A stretch of DNA of 64,000 nt, from positions 16,985,904-17,049,903 of the forward strand of contig CM119270.1 of the NCBI GenBank assembly GCA_051294375.1, in the 5' to 3' direction. The stretch comes from Paraspadella gotoi (taxonomy: Eukaryota; Chaetognatha). Of the stretch, positions 39,101 to 51,900 are shown one piece after another (within the stretch, counting starts at the first letter, position 1; the number at the start of each line of letters is the position of its first letter). The notes under the pieces are model-generated. The model made no database searches. It was not told the origin of the DNA and saw only the letters and a program-made list of their open reading frames with translations. The position numbers were made by a program, and so were the translations under genes.

Positions 39101-39579
39101 ATGGAATCGTCCAAGTTGAAATGAGTTAAAATGGAAAAAAACAAAGTCTATTTCACTATTTGTTTATGCTTTTTTTATTTTTATATTAAATGTAAATTCG
39201 TGCTGCATTAATTAATTCATTAATTTTGTGATCGAGATTGTTGTTTTGTGATTGAGAGGCGAGACAAAGTAGAAAACGATTTTGACACGAATAAAAAAAA
39301 TTAATTAATTAATTAATTAATCACTTATCTGATGAGCTGCTTACCGCTAATGATCGTGGGCAGCTCCGGCATTGTTTGCTCAAACTTGTTTTATACGTTT
39401 ACTTCTGTCCTTGTCCAAGTCTTTCTGCATCTCCCCTCTTCCTACGTCGCCCCACTTTTTTTTTCTTCGCCTGCTTCAGGATCGGGATGGAGGAAAGAAC
39501 TGAAGGAAAAAAAGTTAATGGCAATTCCGAGAGTCTGTTGTTAGCGAGAATGAGAGAGAAACAGAAATGTGTGAGACTT

Positions 39580-39631
<52 letters not shown>

Positions 39632-39888
39632 CGATGGAGACGGTGTACGACCCTCTTGAGAAATGGGGGTTAAAAAATGATGGAAGACCCGGAGCAGAGT
39701 TTCTTCATCTTGCGTGTTTTATGTCTGTAGGATTTTGTTCTGGCTCTCTCCTTATCTGTCTTCCTCTTTCTTCCTCTGCCTCTCCCTTCCTTTTTTTTCT
39801 CTGTCATCTTCCCCTATCCTCTCTCCGCGTTCCACGTTCCCTTCTTTTCCTCAACCTACCCTCTCACTGCTCTTTCATTTCCGCCCTC

Positions 39889-39934
<46 letters not shown>

Positions 39935-42900
39935 AAGAAAGAAAAAAATAAAGAACGAATGTCTGTAAACGGAGGCGTGGGCGTTTGAAGCCGCGCAAGA
40001 CTTTCTTGGGTTTCTTCCCGAGGCTTTCTCCTGGTCTTTTAGATGAAGGGCAAAGATAGGGAGTAAAGTTATGTAGTTTCCCGTTTTTAAAAATGTTTCA
40101 AATAAAGATGTAGTCTATAAAATTTTTGTGTCAGAACATAAATAACGCGAATTATTTATCGGTTTTGAGCTAAATTCGGAAATTAATCGAAAAAATAGCT
40201 TTTTGAGCTCTAAAGGAAATTTATTTTGCGAATTTGGGAAACTATGAAAGAATAAAAAGAAATGTGTGATATAAAATATTAAAAAGTTCATGAAAATGAA
40301 ACATTCAGAGATAAAGAAAGTCGACATCTTGATAAAGAAATAAAGAAGTCGATGCTCCGCGTGTTTTCTCCTCTTGCTTCTCCGTGCCTCCTCGTCTCTC
40401 GAGCAAAAAAAGTGTTCCCGACCGATAGATTCCAACGGAATATTCTTCGGACTCGTGCATGACGAACATTGAAAACCGATACCGAAGGCAGAACATGGCG
40501 GGAATGGACGAGAGCAATAGAAATGGTCTAGAGATACAGATTGGAATTATTTATGGCAGCGAGAGAGAGAGAGAGAGATGAAGGGATTTTGCATAGTTGT
40601 TTTAAAGCACCGGACTTCATCTTGGAAAGATTGGAATAAAAAATGAGCTACTGTCAGTTGCGATACTCCTGAAAGTGAGCTGCAGGATGCAGCGAGATCG
40701 GTTGAAAAAGAAATGTTGCCATAAAAAATTGATTTCAAACAGGCGCTTGTTAATCCAATATGTCTAAATCTTTCGCTATATTGTGGATTTCAAACTCTGT
40801 TGTAATGTAGTATTGATTAATATTCGACGTTGGTCGATGAGTCAGGAAAACTGGCGTTCTTCGTTCAATATTTATCGAATGATACTCCCTTCTTCTACTC
40901 GCACGCGCGCCACTGATGCTTTGGCCTCGCGCGCGTTCTCTTCCGCGCTTTTCTCTCTATCCGCTTTTCTCTCTGTTTCTATTTTGATTTGAGCGATAGA
41001 AGTTGAGTTTTTATATATAACTAAATCATGTAGGTTTTTATTGAAGATAACGTAAAAAGAAATGCGAATGCGTGTTTTTATTATTTATATCCATTGAGCA
41101 CTGGGCTGTGTGAGGGTTCGAGATTAATCCCAAGAGTTGAAGCTTTGAGATTGTTCGTTACACGTCACGTACTTTTCTCTGTTCCCGTTTTCGATCTCTC
41201 TCCCCACCTCCTTTGCGCTTGGCACCCAAAACGCAATTAAAACAATTTTTTTCTTGGTTTGTTCGCAGCTGCGTCGCTGAACACTCCGCCAAACAGCAGA
41301 AATTGGCCGCTTTTTTCTGCTTTTCTCGGTTTGCAGATGCGAAACTGGCGGGTGAAAGTGGGATCTGAAAAATTGACGAGCCCAGCCATTTTGATGGTCG
41401 TTGAAGAACGAGAAAGCAATAAAGAATTGGAAACCAGAAAACGGATCAGTCGTGGACGGACTTGGCAGTCTTAAAAGTTAAAACTCGTAAATTTAGACGC
41501 CGTAGACAAATGAAAAAGTAACCTAGATAAAATCCATTTGTAATGTTATGCCTTTTGATTTGCACAAGATGTTTTACACAAGATTAAACCGATTTTTAAC
41601 AAGCTTTTTTGAGACTTTGATTCCACTGATATGATATGATATGATATGATATGATATATATCTTGCCTCTTATTTTCTAACCCTCTAAGCTCACCATAAT
41701 TCGTTTTTCATATTTCCACCCTCTTGTTTCGTATATTCTCACCCTCTCCCACCCACGCACACTCTTTCTCTCTCTCCTCTCATCTCCTCTCCTCTCGACT
41801 TCTCCGGATCCCAAATAATCACACGTCATTTCCATAATTCGCCTCCGTCGATTGCGACGTCAGCGCTGAGAAGCTGAAACGAAGTCTATTCACGGCCTCC
41901 TCGCCTCCCTGGCGAAAAATGCCCGATACACTCGTTCGAAGCCCGATAGGCCTTTGATGGAATAAATTGCCTTTGAGATGGCCGGGCGTTATCTGCCTTC
42001 GAATGTTTCGCCCTTTGTTTAGAGGGATGTAATCGACTGGATTTTGCTTTTTAGTCTAGTGCGAACATATTAGGTTAGATTACTACGTAATGTTCCGACG
42101 TAAATACTTTTATTCGGAGAATTTAATTATGAGGTAAATTACTATCTATGCGAATTGCTAGTTGAGAAAAGTGCTGATAAAATATCTGGTTCTCTTACTA
42201 AATGAAAATATTTTTATATTCGTCCTACAATGATTGACATAATCTGTTAAGTCTAATACACAATTTCCTTTCCTTTCCTCCCCCGCAGAAACTACGAAGA
42301 TTACCCCTCCGCCAGCCACCGCGAGGTCGACGGATACGACGACCGTCAATTCTATTCCTCCCGCGATCGTCTGCTCCGCGATGACCGGACGGGCAGCCCT
42401 TCGCGGCCCGACCGTCGCGACGAACGTCCTGGATTCAGTCCCGGCGGCAGTGGCGCCGCCGCCGCCGCCATGTACGACCCACGCGGTTCGGCCAGCCCGT
42501 CTCGTGCCCGCGCTCCCCGCTCCCTCAGCCCCATCACCCCTCCGCACGCGGGCGACGACCGTCGCCGTCACGATCGGTCCTCTCGCGCCGGAAGCCGCGT
42601 TCGCGACGCCAGGGACGTCCTGCTGCGCGGCGCCACGCATCACAACGACGATCTCCTTCACCACCCTACTACGGAACTGCGCAAGACGCGGAGCCAAGAA
42701 TCTCTCGGCTCCGCCTCTACCCACGGCAGCAGCGTCCATGGAAACTCCCCGCCCCCCGCCCAGCACTACTCTTCTCACCTCAACAACAACAACAACGTTT
42801 TGCCGCCGCGCAGCGTTTCCCCTTCCCCTTCCTCTCGTTCGTCGGCGAAAAGAGACGTGAGACTCGTGAGAACCGGAACCGGCCACGCCTCCTCCTCCGA

Positions 42901-45900
42901 CGACGCCTCTTCGGAGAAGAACGCCCGAGCGCCGAAAAAGCATCATCGGGCGGCGCCCTTTTCCGGCGGAGTCGTATCCGGCCTCTCCCCGGCCGGCAGT
43001 CACGACAGCAGAGAGAGGGGCCGGCGCGGCGGCGCGGACGCCGTTTCCCTCAGAACGGCGTCGTCGACGAAAGGATTACCTCCCGATCTCAACGCCTCTA
43101 CATTACCGCATTCCGCTTCCAAACACGGCGCCTCAAAGACGACGCACGTCGACGGAGAGTCGCGCCTTCGCTCTAGGTCCCCGCCGCCGCCGCCGCACCA
43201 GCAGCAGCAGTACTCGTCGACGAAAGGGGCCAGTAGTACTCAACTCTTGTCGCAGTCATTCTTGCGACGAACCGACGGCGCGTCTTCCTCTTCCGCCCCA
43301 CCGGCCCCGGTCGAGGCCGAGATGACGCCGCCGCCGGCACCGCCGGCCGATCCCGCCGCCCATCACCTTCACCATCACCACCATCGGATAAGGGCGGGTG
43401 CGTCGAGCCCCGCTGCTTCGGACGGTCTCGCCGGATCTACGGCGACGACGACGAAGCTGGCGAATAGCAGTCAGTCGACGTCCGCTACTGCCACTCCTCC
43501 TCCTCCTCCCCCTCCTCCTCCCGCCGTCTCCCAAACCGCGACGGATTCCTATTACTGTGATACTTCTTGTGATCCTAATCGTTTCTATCACCATTCGTCG
43601 TCGTCTCATGTCAAAAGTCAAGCTGCTCCTCCTGCGGCTCCGCTCTCCAGCGGTGCACCCTCCAAGCATCAACCTTCTCACCATCATTCTCAGAAAGATA
43701 CCGCGGCCCCTTCCTCCTCCGGGCGGGCTCCTCCCCCTCCACCTACGGCGCCGCCCCAAGCCTCCGTAAAAGTCCAACCTCTTTCTGCGGCCGCGCTGGA
43801 GTTTCAAAACCTACAGAGGGAGAAGCAGCACCTGCAGCAGCTTCTCGACGAAGTCACGGAGGCTTCGTCGTCGAGCCGACACGGAGGAGGCGGCGGCGGT
43901 CATCGTCGAGAGGGCTTGACCAAAGATCTCCTTGAAAAGGATAACAAAATCCCCGAGAAAAAGATCCTTCAGGATAAAATGGAAAAGTTCTTTAAGGAGA
44001 TGAACCGATCCGAGGCGGTGGACCCCGCTCTGCCTCCACCGCCCCCGCCGACGGAAACGTCAAAGACGCCGGCGCCAATAATGGGGGCGCCTTCGTCGCA
44101 CCGCCACGCCTCGGCGTCGTTGGCGACGATGATCTCGCCGGGCGCACCGGCGTCGTCGTCGTCGTCGGCTTCCTCGCGAACCGGATTACACAAAAAGACT
44201 CACTCTGGTGAGCATCATCTTCCTCACCATCACCTTCCTCACCATCACCCGGATTTAACTTACATTCCGGATTTACCGCCGCCGTCCGCCGCCATTCCGG
44301 ATTACCCGCATCTCGGCGCCCCCGGATTATTGCAAGACGACGACGACGACCATAACGCCGATGAAAATGGATTGCACAAACGAGCGCACGCCGATCCGCC
44401 GCCTTTGGGCCAATTGAGCCGCTTGAGTCAGCTCGGCAACAGCACCATCCCGACCGCCAAACACTCGCATCTTAACCATCATTATCAGGAGCATCATCAC
44501 ACATCAATTCATCGAACGACGCGTCCGGCGCCGCTGACGATTCCGCCCCCGCCGCCGGACGTTTCCGACATAAGTGGGGATTCTCCGCCTCCCTCTCCGC
44601 CCTCGGCCGACGATGAGTCGAACTTCCGCGTGGCAGGCGCCGAGGACGCGCTCAAGGAGACGCTTGCCGAGCGAATCCTTCAGGGAAAGTCCTCCATCTT
44701 CAAGGAAGCGCCGCCTCTTCCACCGAACGAGGAAGAAGCCGCGCAGCCGACCGCGACCTGTTCCGCGCGCCCGGCATCTTCCGCTCTCTCGGCTACGGAA
44801 TTGTCTTTGGAGGAGCGAATCCGCAATCTTGACCAGATGCTCGAACGAGTTCCGCCTCGTCCCTCCGAGTCGGTCGTCGACTACACCAAGTTCCGCATCC
44901 GGAAACGCCTCGAGTCGACGCCGCTTCCGTCGTCGGGCGGAATCGGCGTCGGGGGCGGACCGGCCTTGTCTTCCCCTTCTTCGGCGGTGGGTCTGCCACC
45001 GTCGTCGGCGCCACCGACGATACCGACGGTGGACCCCTCGGCCCCGGCGGAAGCCTCGGCCACGCCCACCGGACCGTCCGAGATCGTAAGTCGTCTCCTC
45101 GGGTCGTCGCGACGAAGTATTTTTGATGAGGATTCTCGAAGGCTCGAGCAAATTCATGAGAAATACGAACCGAAGGAGTTGACAAAGTTGGACTTGTCCA
45201 CGACCCGGACCCCGGTCGTACGGAACCCCTTCCGTGCTAAGATGGTGTCGCTGTCGTCTCTCTCCGCCGGCAACAACAACAACAACGCGGCGATCAACAA
45301 CGCGGTTTCTAGTCAACACTCGGTCGGCGTCCTCGCCGTCGCCTCGTCGACGGAATCGTCGACATCGTCTTCCCTGCCCCACGCCCCTCCATTCGGCCTC
45401 TCGGCGACGATGCTCTCCGACCCGCGTCAACAACAGCAACAACAGCCCTACCATCACTACCATCCCCATCCACCCTCGCCCGGGCTGTTGTCGCCCTCGG
45501 GCCACTCCTCCTCGTCGTCCTGCCACCAGAGGGAGAGCTTGGATCAGCGGCTGAGGGATCAGGGATTGCTTAATTCCCCGCCGTTGGTCTCTCCGTCTCC
45601 GGATCCAGGGCCACCCCTTCCTAGCTCGTCTCAGGTATTTGGTATTTTTGTGTGGCGAAAGGGATTTTAAAAAAATTATACCGTTAAAATTTAAATTTGA
45701 ATTTTGTGGTATAATCCTTTCTTTTCGTTCGTTCAGCTGATGAAGGCTTGTAGTTAAGCCGAAACAAGTCCGTTTTTTATTAAAAATAAAATCGTTGTTG
45801 AAAATTCATTTCAAACTCTTCTAAATTTGAATTTATATATATTTGCCAAGACATGTACGTTTTGTTTTAAAAACAAATGAATTTCGTACCCTGTAAACAG

Positions 45901-48900
45901 AAGTGAGAAACAATTTTAAATTTGGTGAAATTAGTTTCAGTTTGACTTGTAACTTTACTACCTTCTTGAAACAAAATTTCCCTCCCCTTCCCAGCTTCAA
46001 TCTCCCACTTCCCCGTGGAAAAGTCCTCCTCCCATCACATTGGGTCCGCCGCCTTCGATTCGCCCAATCGCTTCGGCGGCGGCGACGGGCGCTCCGCATG
46101 CATTGGCGCTCGGCCCCGACCCTCGGCTCACTTCCCGACACAAGCTGGACAATCACGCTTCCCACAACTCTGTGAGTCCGCTTTGTTTGACGAATTGAGA
46201 TCGAGCTTATGCACTAAGGCGTAGTGAAAGTTACATACGAAAATTCTAAAAGTCAATTATGAACAACATACCATCAGTGAACATTAATTTGTAAAAAAAA
46301 TTAATTTTATGTTTTTTAATTTTCGCAGTAGGCTATATTTAATATTTATATATAGTACTATCCTTATAAAATCGAAAAATTTCAAAATAAGCTTTTCTTA
46401 ATTTTGATTGCAGATTTGAATTCCTAGTCAAAAGTTGATAAAAGAAAATATAAATCATTTTAAAAAATTCTTTCATTAAGTGGGTTAAAAATTAAAAAAA
46501 CTATATTTAATATATGAAAAGTTAATTTTCAGCTTAAAATATAGCTTTTTCTAATTAGCTTAACTCGGTAGTTAATTACTTAATTACTTATTTTGGTATT
46601 ACTCTATAATCTAAAATTTAACTGTCTCTACAACTTTGTTTATTCGTTTTTCAGGACCCGTCATCTCGACCTCAGGCCAAACCCAAGTCCGCCCCTCTCT
46701 CGGTCGATCCTCCCAAACCTACGCCGTCTCTCCTCTCGCCTTCATCTACCTCCAATCCGTCGCTGCCGTCGACGACGGCGACGACGACATCGCCGCTCTC
46801 CGCCAACCAGAGAAAAGACTCGTTCGCGCCGTTGCTCTCACCGCCACTTCCCGGCCCGTCGGTCGGTCACGTACCGCCCCTGCACGGCATCCTCAAACGC
46901 AGCAGCACCAGCGGGAGCGAGAGCGAACCAGCTTCGCGAGACGGCGAGGCTCCGCAGGCGCCGCCGACGCCGACCACGCCCTCGGCGCCTTCCAACCTCG
47001 CGGGAGTCGGCGCGAAATCCTTTGGCGGCGGGAGTGTCTCTCGAACGACCGAGTTAACGACTCTTCCGTCGTCGGGTGTCAAGCGAAAGCTGTCATTGCC
47101 CGACGGAGCCGCGGCCCCTGACGTCGTCGCGTCGTCGGCGAAGCATTCCGAGGTCGACGCAGACTCGAAAAGAGCCAAGCTCGCCGACGCGCAGCAGCAG
47201 CGGAAGGACAAGAAGCGGAAGGGGCCGAAGCGAACGGAGAAGCGGACGGACGAATTGGAAATATTCGGCATTGACCGCGAGGAGGTGGAGAAGAAAAAGG
47301 AGGAGGAGAGGAGGAAGAGAGAGGAAGAGAAAGAAAGAATCATCAAAGAGAAGATCGCCAAGTCAGCCCCGGCGGCGGAAGAAGTCAAGGAGGAAAAAGG
47401 GGCGGAGTCGACAGAGAAGGAGAAAAGGGAAGATAAGAAGGAAGAAAGAAAGAAGGAGGAAAAGCAACGGGAGAGGAGAGAGGAAAAGGAAAAGGATCGG
47501 CACGACGGAGAGAGGAAGGAGGACAAACGAGATCATCATCATCATCACCATCATCACCACCACAAATCCGAACGAGACAAGTCCAGGGACAACAACGGCA
47601 AGAAGGGTTTAAACTCTAAGAACGAGCGCAAAGCCAAAGAAGAGAAAGAGGGAAAGAGAGAGAGGGACGAGGGACAAAAGAGAGAAAGGCACGAAAGCCA
47701 AACGAAGAGAGAGAAGGAAGAAACCAACAAGAGAGAAGACGGGCAGGGTAGAAAGGATAGGGAGGAGTCTTCGAAGAAGGACGACGCTCATTTCAAAACG
47801 GAAAAAGAAGATTCGTCTAAGAAGGAAAGAGAGGAAACGACTAAAAGAGAAGATGCACCCAATAAAACGGAAAAAGATGAATCCAAAAAGGAAGAACACA
47901 GCAAGAAAGAGAGGGATGATGCAAAGAGAGAAGATAGTCATAGCAAAAAAGAGAGAAATGAACATAAAAAAGAAGATGGTCATAGCAAAAAAGAGGAGGG
48001 TTCAAACAAAAGAGAAAAAGATGACCTTAAGAAAGATGAAACTCACAGCAAAAAAGAGAAAGATGAACCGAAGAAGGACGAAAGTCATGGAAAAAAAGAA
48101 AGAAATGATCTAAAAAAGGATGATAATCATGGCAAAAAAGAGAGGGATGAATCCACCAGAGATGGTCACAGCAGAAAAGAAAAAGAGGAATCGACAAAGA
48201 GGGAGGATAGTCACGCAAAGAAGGATAAAGACGATTCTTCCAAAAGAGAAGACCGTCACGGGAGAAAGGAGAAAGAAGACGGTCTTTGCAAACGCGAAAA
48301 GGAAGAGTCTGTCAAGAAAGAAAGAGATGAATCGACCAAGCACGATGATTGCCACGTCAGGAGGGAAGAGGCCATGAAAAAAGAAAAGGAAGAGGGAACC
48401 CATGGCAAAAGGGAAAGGGAAGAAGGGTCCTCTAAAAAGGAAAAGGATCATCACCATCACCACCACCATCACAAAGATCCTCAACACTTTGCCGACGGAT
48501 CGAGGGATAAACGACGCGACCACGACGAACGCACCGACGTTAAGCTCGAGATCAAAAAGGAGCCCAAAACGGAGGGCAGCGTCGGCGGCGTGGAAGACCG
48601 CGGCGTCGATGTCAAGATCGAAGTTGGCAAAGACTCCAAGGAAGAGTACAACGACGCCGGGTCGGAAGTGAAAAGCGCCGCCAAGGACGCCGTCAAGAGA
48701 GAACACGCGTCCGCATCATCCTCTTCCAAGAAAGATGCCAAGCGTGAAAAGTCCGAGAAAAAGGAAGAGGGAAAGCAGGCTAAGGGTAAGGGCGATGATA
48801 AAGACAAGGACAAGAATCGAGACAGAGACAAACAGCGCAATCGGGAGCGGGACAGGGACCGCGACAACAAGGATCGCGATAAAAATAAAGATCATCGCGA

Positions 48901-51900
48901 CCGTGATCGAGACAAGGACAAGGGAAGAGACCGTAACCAAGACCGTGACGAAAACAAGGACGAGGACAATAAAAAACGGAGCGAGAAAGATAAGGATAAA
49001 GCAAAGAAGAAAGCTAAGAAGAATGCAGAATCCTCGGACACTGAGGATGAAACGCAAGACAACAAGAAAAAAGATTCCAGGGACAAAAAGGACAGAGCCA
49101 AGGAGAAAGAGGACAGAGCCAAAGACGACAAAAAGAAAAAGGCCAAAAAGAAAGCGACGACTAAACGAGACAACAGCGATTCCTCGTCGTCGTCTTCATC
49201 CGAATCGGACGCCAAGACAAAGCGGTCGAAGATCACGGACAAGGAAAAGAAAGACCTGATGGGCGTGGTGCAGAAGGAGGTCAGCTCTAACCCCTTCGAA
49301 GTTCTCGGCTACACCTCCATGTACGATCGCGTCAAGGCCCGCACGGTCGTCCTCGAGAAGAGGGAGAGAGAGATGGAGCAACTGCGGAGTCGGCTCGCGT
49401 GTTACCAAAAGCAAAGGACCAAGAAAACTCCGTCCTGCGGCGGAAAGGCCGGCGCCACGAGAAGGGATTCTAGCGCGGAAAGCCGCTCCGACGATAGCGA
49501 CGACGATTCACCCTCCGTCGCTCGAACGCCGACCGGGAAGAAAAGCGCCGCATGCGGCGTCGCGGTGGCTCCCGCCGCAACTGTTGCCAACGCCAGCCCG
49601 GTCGTGTCCCAAAAATCCAAGCCCGTTCCCGCCAAAACTGACAAGGCTCAAAAGGTCAAGAGGTCGAGGGTCTACGTGAAGACGAGCTCGTCCAGCGATG
49701 ATGATGAAGAAGAAGAGGACGAGAGGACGAAGAACGGCGCCAACAAGACGAGAGTCGACACCGTCTTCACTTCCGACTCGGACTCGAGCGAAAGCGAAGA
49801 GGAGAAGGTGAGAGAAAAATAAATTAATAATTATTTAGACATTGCAAGAATATAGTTAACCGTAATATTGCATTTATACAGTGCGTCCCAATGGTACTGT
49901 CGGTTAACTTTTACATATTGTGTGGAACTGCGTTATTAAATCCTATTTCTGAGATAACAATGTCAAAGATAAGTTCTTACCATTTATGATTTTATATGTT
50001 GAATTAAATTTTTATCAATTTTTCTTTGCAGAACATTCAATTTAAATGAGTCCTCATTTCTCACTTTTGTAATTTTTAGATATTTTTTTTATTTTAAAAT
50101 AAATAATATTAAAAAATTTATATAAAGAAATATTTTAAATAAATATAAATTGTTTAAATTTTAATTTGTATAAAATAAGTGCATTAATAAAAATAAATAA
50201 ATATTTAAAAAAATATAAAAATTAATAAAAATATGCTTATTAATTTAATTTTTTTTATTTGGTTGTGAGCGATGGAATCATTAAGCCAGAACAAAATGGT
50301 TGTTATTTATTCAATAAATTATTATTAAATAAATTAAAAATGTAATATAAACATTAAACAAGGTAAGTAGATAATTTATAAAATAATAATTACTGCATTA
50401 TAAAAGCTCTGGAGCAAAAATATGAGGTAGTTTCTTACTGTCCTGCATCTTAAAAAAAGATTTATAACATTATTTAATCAATATTATAAAAAATATTTGA
50501 TATATATTAAAAAACATATAATTTAAAATTTTTTTATAAAAAATCACTGAAAAAAAATTTTTACCAATTGCTTTATGTAATAACTACAGGAGTTTGCTTT
50601 GTACGCTTTTTAAAATTTAGGTAACCATAAAATGGTCCATACTTGTGCGCATATTCATTATAATGAATTAAAGTTTTTCGATCTGGTATAGGAGCAGTGA
50701 GCTTTTCTTAACAGACCGTACCATTGGGACACACTGTATTACTAGGAGGAAGTGCTCTTGAAGCTCCATAGTATCTGAATTTTTTTATATAATTTATAGC
50801 CTGAGACGATTATACTTCCTGGCCCCAATTTAAAAAATAGATGATTCGACGAAACTTTTTATAGTGATGATTTATTGATTATGGGTGATTTGGCGATTCT
50901 TTTAATTAGAGCATCATATTATATTTTTCTCAATTTAATAATACCTATTTACTTTTTCCCCTTCAGAAACCCCCACGACCCAAAGAATCCAGCACCGCAA
51001 AGAGCAAAGCCAACGGCGGCGGCCTCAAGGCGCTCCACAAGATCTACGAATCTTCGGACGAAGAGACGGAACACGAGATTCGCGTTTCGAAACCGAAGAA
51101 GTTGGCGCAGAAAAAGAAGAAGAAGACGACGACTACGACGACTCCGGAAAAATGCAAGACAAAACCGGATTCGGACTCTGACGTCGAATCCATCAAATCC
51201 GTCAGAAAACCGAAAAAGGTTAAAAAATCCGAGACCAAGTCTACATCAACGCCGGGTCATTCGGTGGGCAAAAGCGGCGGCAAAACGACCACTTCACCGT
51301 CAGTAGTTAAGAAACCCGCGTCGACGATGGTTCCGGCCATGGTGCCAGCGAAGACCTACCCCTCGGCGACTTACGTGTACTCGTCGGACGATTGCAGCAC
51401 GGAGACTGAGCTGGGAGACGGCGTCTCTCCGCCGGCTTCCCAACAGGCCCACATTCAGATGCAGAATGACGCTGGCTCTGCCAAAGTTGACGATAAAACT
51501 TCCTACTCTTCTTCAAAGCAGAAAAACGTCGCGAGTTCGTCTTCCACCTCAACGACTTCTATAACGACGACGACGACAACTTCTGGATCGAGCATGTCCG
51601 TCGTTCCCAATGCTGTTTCGGAGTCGTCAAATTGCGCAAAGCCGCTTGCTGTTTCTCAGAAGAGCGAAGCTGCTTTGGACAAGGAATCTATAGTCAACGC
51701 CACTAAACAAAAACCATTGCCAAAGAAAGCGAAAAAGTCAAAGATTAAGCCTGAGCCTAAAGTCAGTTCTATTGAAGATGTCAAGAAGGAAGTGAAGGAG
51801 AATGAGACTCCCAAGTCCCTGGGACAAGGAAATTTGAGTCCTGCAATTGTACCGCGGTCGTTAGATTTGCAGAAGGAAGTAGGGAAAACAAAGGACGACT

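Noticed and set aside
39329-39370. CTGATGAGCTGC with a later GCAGC as a hammerhead
   Set aside because: The helix could form, but GAAA is absent after it, and the other copy of this repeat lacks CTGATGA.
42158-49644. Long minus-strand ORFs opposite spen exons 11 and 13
   Set aside because: Arg/Gly/Val-rich or Phe/Ser/Leu-rich mirror frames caused by the codon bias of the GC-rich or Lys/Glu-rich sense strand.
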